64,000 bases of DNA from Jiangella mangrovi (lineage in GTDB: Bacteria; Actinomycetota; Actinomycetes; Jiangellales; Jiangellaceae): NCBI RefSeq assembly GCF_014204975.1, contig NZ_JACHMM010000001.1:744001-808000 (forward strand), read 5' to 3'. Numbering within the stretch: position 1 is the first letter of the stretch; each line of letters starts with the position of its first letter. The position numbers and the translations under genes are program-made. Below, in pieces: positions 60,103 through 64,000 of this stretch. The notes beneath the pieces were generated by a model that searched no databases, was not told the DNA's origin, and saw nothing but the letters and a program-made list of their open reading frames with translations.

Positions 60103-61021
60103 CCATGCTCCAGGCGATGCCGTCGAGGATGTCGTGCTCGCTGACCAGCACCTCGTCGACGCCGGCGCGGTCGACCACGCAGCGCAGCACCAGCGCGCCC
60201 GCGCCGATGACGTCGGCCCGGCCCGGGTGCATGGGCCCGATGGCCAGCCGTTCGTCGTGGGTGAGCGTGAGCAGGTGGTCGCTGATGGCGCGGGCCTCGG
60301 CGGCGGGGATGCGGCTGTGGTGGATGGCTGCGGAGTCGTACTCGGCCAGCCCCAGATGGATCGCGGCGACCGTGGTGACCGATCCGGCAACCCCGACCAG
60401 CGTGCGGGCGTCGGCGACGGGCACGACGGCGGCGGCTTCGTCGAGGGCGGCCTCGATGTCGGCGCGGGCGGCGGCGATCTGCTCGGCGGTGGGCTGGTCG
60501 GTCAGGAACCGCCGCTCGGTCAGCCGGACACAGCCGATGTCGACGCTACGCGCCGCCGTGACGCCGCCGGTGGACCCGAGCGCCAGCTCCGTCGACCCGC
60601 CACCGATGTCGACCACCAGGAAGGGCGCCGTGCCGTTGCCGGGGAGCCCGCGGACGGCGCCGTCGAACGAGAGCCCGGCCTCGGCCGCCCCGGACACCAC
60701 CTCGGGCTCGACGCCGAGGACGCGGACGACGCCGGCGACGAACTCGTCGCGGTTGGCGGCGTCGCGGGTGGCGCTGGTGGCGACCATGCGGACGTGGTCG
60801 GCGCCGAGGTCATGGATGACGGCGGCGTACTCGGCCAGCGCCTCGAACGTGCGCTCCAGTGCCTCCGGGGCCAGCACGCCGGTGCGGTCGACGTCCTTGC
60901 CGAGGCGGACGATGCGCAGCCGGCGGTCGAGGTCGTGCTGCTTGTTCGCCGCGACGTCGAGGTCGGTGACCAGGAGCCGGATCGAGTTGGTGCCGCAGTC
61001 GATGGCGGCGACGCGGGTCAT
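60092..61021 (-). CDS. ppx: Ppx/GppA-family exopolyphosphatase
   Basis: A 309-residue ASKHA-fold phosphatase. IDCGTNSIRLLVTD and VVDIGGGSTELALG are the two phosphate loops, and the catalytic Glu region lies in SGAAEAGLSF. It degrades polyphosphate or pppGpp. It is the short, one-domain actinobacterial form. The ATG at 61021 overlaps the DUF501 stop (ATGA), consistent with the conserved eno-ftsB-DUF501-ppx gene order. Confidence 0.92.
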   Translation of the reverse strand: MTRVAAIDCGTNSIRLLVTDLDVAANKQHDLDRRLRIVRLGKDVDRTGVLAPEALERTFEALAEYAAVIHDLGADHVRMVATSATRDAANRDEFVAGVVRVLGVEPEVVSGAAEAGLSFDGAVRGLPGNGTAPFLVVDIGGGSTELALGSTGGVTAARSVDIGCVRLTERRFLTDQPTAEQIAAARADIEAALDEAAAVVPVADARTLVGVAGSVTTVAAIHLGLAEYDSAAIHHSRIPAAEARAISDHLLTLTHDERLAIGPMHPGRADVIGAGALVLRCVVDRAGVDEVLVSEHDILDGIAWSMVSG

Positions 61022-61530
61022 TCGGGCCTCCAGTCGCACGTGGCCGGCGTCCAGGTGGCGGCCATGAGCCCCAGCGCGCGGTCGCCCAGCGGGTTCACGC
61101 CGGGGCCGGCCGCCAGGCTGTGCGCGACGAGGACGTGCAGGCACTTGACGCGGTCGGGCATGCCGCCGGCCGAGACGCCGGCGATCTCCTCGACGTGTCC
61201 GGCGGCCTCACGCTGCGCGAGGTAGGACTCGTGCGCCGCCCGGTAGGCCGCGGCCAGCTCGGGGTCGGCGGCCAGCTCCTCGGTCAGCTCGCGCATGACG
61301 CCGACCGACTCGAGCGTCGACGTCGCGGCGACGGCGCGCGGGCAGGTCAGGTAGTACAGCGTCGGGAACGGCGTGCCGTCGGGCAGCCGCGGCTCGGTCT
61401 CGACGACGGACGGATGGCCGGCGCCGTCGGGCCCGCACCGGGCCGCGACGGCTCGCACGCCGCGGACCGGGCGGCCGAGCTGCTGGGTGACGGTGTCGAG
61501 GTCGGTCTGCGTGGGTGGCGTGGCGCTCAC
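61018..61530 (-). CDS. DUF501 protein
   Basis: A 170-residue conserved actinobacterial protein. Typical DUF501 blocks are QLGRPVRGVRAVAARC, FPTLYYLTCPRAVAATSTLES and GMPDRVKCLHVLVAHSLAAG. Function unknown. It is always near ftsB and ppx, as here, with overlapping ends on both sides (GTGA with the gene before, ATGA with ppx). Confidence 0.9.
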   Translation of the reverse strand: MSATPPTQTDLDTVTQQLGRPVRGVRAVAARCGPDGAGHPSVVETEPRLPDGTPFPTLYYLTCPRAVAATSTLESVGVMRELTEELAADPELAAAYRAAHESYLAQREAAGHVEEIAGVSAGGMPDRVKCLHVLVAHSLAAGPGVNPLGDRALGLMAATWTPATCDWRPE

Positions 61531-62153
61531 TCGCCGCTGTCTCCGTCGTCGACCGGTGCGTCGGGGTCGGGCGGCGGGCTGTCGGCGAAGGTGACCGACG
61601 CCCAGAGCCGCTCGTACCAGGCGCCCTGCCCGGCCGGCGGCAACCCGTCGGCGGCGCCGGCGGTGGTCTCCTCGGCGGCGTCGGGGTCGGGCAGCACGAT
61701 GTAGCTCTGCTCGCCCGGCAGCACGAACCCGAGCCGCTCACGCGCCTGGGCGGCGACGTAGGCGGGGTCCTCCCAGAGCCGCAGCTCCTGCTCGAGCTGC
61801 TCGACCGACGCGGTCAGCTCCTGCTGCTCGCGCTGTAGCTCGACCCGTTCGCGGTGCTGGTCGAACCAGGCCCGCAGCGGGTACGCGTAGGACACCAGCA
61901 ACACCGCCAGCACCAGCGCGAGCACGGCGGCCCGGCCGGTGACCGACGGGCGGCCGCCCTTGGGCTGCGGCCGCCGCGGCGGCGGTGGGGGTGGCGGGCC
62001 GTCGGCGGAGTCGGCGCGGGGCCGAGCTGCCGCCGTCGTGCCACCCTTGGGCGCGCGGGCCGCCGGACGACCGGCCCGGCCCGCGCTGGGACGTCGCGCC
62101 GTGCCAGCGCCCGCCGCGGGGCGGGCGCTGGGCGAACGACGCGACGTGGCCAC
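61527..62153 (-). CDS. FtsB/DivIC-family septum formation protein
   Basis: A 208-residue protein. A long Arg/Ala/Pro-rich cytoplasmic N-terminus with a PPPPPPP run, one membrane helix (about 73-92), a coiled coil (HRERVELQREQQELTASVEQLEQEL) and the conserved RLGFVLPGEQSYIVL. It belongs to the FtsQLB division complex. Eight nt separate it from enolase, a gene pair conserved in actinobacteria. Confidence 0.9.
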   Translation of the reverse strand: MATSRRSPSARPAAGAGTARRPSAGRAGRPAARAPKGGTTAAARPRADSADGPPPPPPPRRPQPKGGRPSVTGRAAVLALVLAVLLVSYAYPLRAWFDQHRERVELQREQQELTASVEQLEQELRLWEDPAYVAAQARERLGFVLPGEQSYIVLPDPDAAEETTAGAADGLPPAGQGAWYERLWASVTFADSPPPDPDAPVDDGDSGE

Positions 62154-62161
62154 GGCGGCTC

Positions 62162-64000
<1,839 letters not shown>

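Overview
The window comes from a high-GC actinobacterium. Codon third positions are almost all G or C, start and stop codons overlap as ATGA, GTGA or TGATG in most operons, and the right end carries the usual actinobacterial block eno, ftsB/divIC-like, DUF501, ppx. Genus cannot be fixed from the sequence. No insertion sequence, prophage or CRISPR array was seen.

Left end (1-2.8 kb): a HupE/UreJ-like membrane protein is followed by a secreted calcineurin-like phosphoesterase, cut by the window edge, that runs into a PQQ-like propeller repeat. From 3.2 to 14 kb a forward operon encodes two peptidase-M19 paralogs flanking a complete Dpp/Opp-type ABC importer, an M24 (creatinase/aminopeptidase P-like) protein, an S33 alpha/beta hydrolase and, at the end, a GntR/UTRA regulator. 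Three GGT-N3/4-ACC palindromes stand just before the first gene.

From 32.9 kb down to 15.0 kb on the minus strand lies one almost gap-free 18-kb catabolic operon: a split ThDP enzyme, a two-domain Fe3+/spermidine-type permease with its ATPase, a three-subunit molybdenum hydroxylase, an M20-fold protein, a meta-cleavage C-C hydrolase, an MhpB-like extradiol dioxygenase, a carbazole/oxoquinoline-type Rieske oxygenase, a GntR/FCD regulator, MhpD, MhpF, MhpE, a ferredoxin reductase, a 7Fe ferredoxin and the solute-binding lipoprotein. This reads as uptake, ring hydroxylation, extradiol cleavage and the lower meta pathway to acetyl-CoA and pyruvate. The set resembles the steps of the quinoline/8-hydroxycoumarin route through 2,3-dihydroxyphenylpropionate, but the substrate is inferred. 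Three enzymes in the two catabolic clusters (M24, M20, Mo subunit) have lost hallmark active-site residues.

From 33.4 to 41 kb are cell-envelope genes: a GT2, a GT4, an LPG-synthase-type flippase-like protein and three large GT-C/DUF2142-like membrane proteins, two of which converge with a 163-nt overlap. Then come a CapA-M15 fusion and a membrane-tethered J-domain protein.

From 43.7 to 51.4 kb is a lower-GC defence island: a Phd/YefM-PIN toxin-antitoxin pair, a complete Wadjet type I operon (jetABCD) and an odd class I tRNA with a UAA anticodon. The rest is housekeeping: a secreted amidase, a coupled CFA synthase-ACT-peptide deformylase operon, type II NADH dehydrogenase under a perfect Crp-type box, a family 5 uracil-DNA glycosylase, a Tat-exported protein of unknown function, an SRPBCC protein, ppx, DUF501, a FtsB/DivIC-like protein, enolase and a VOC protein.
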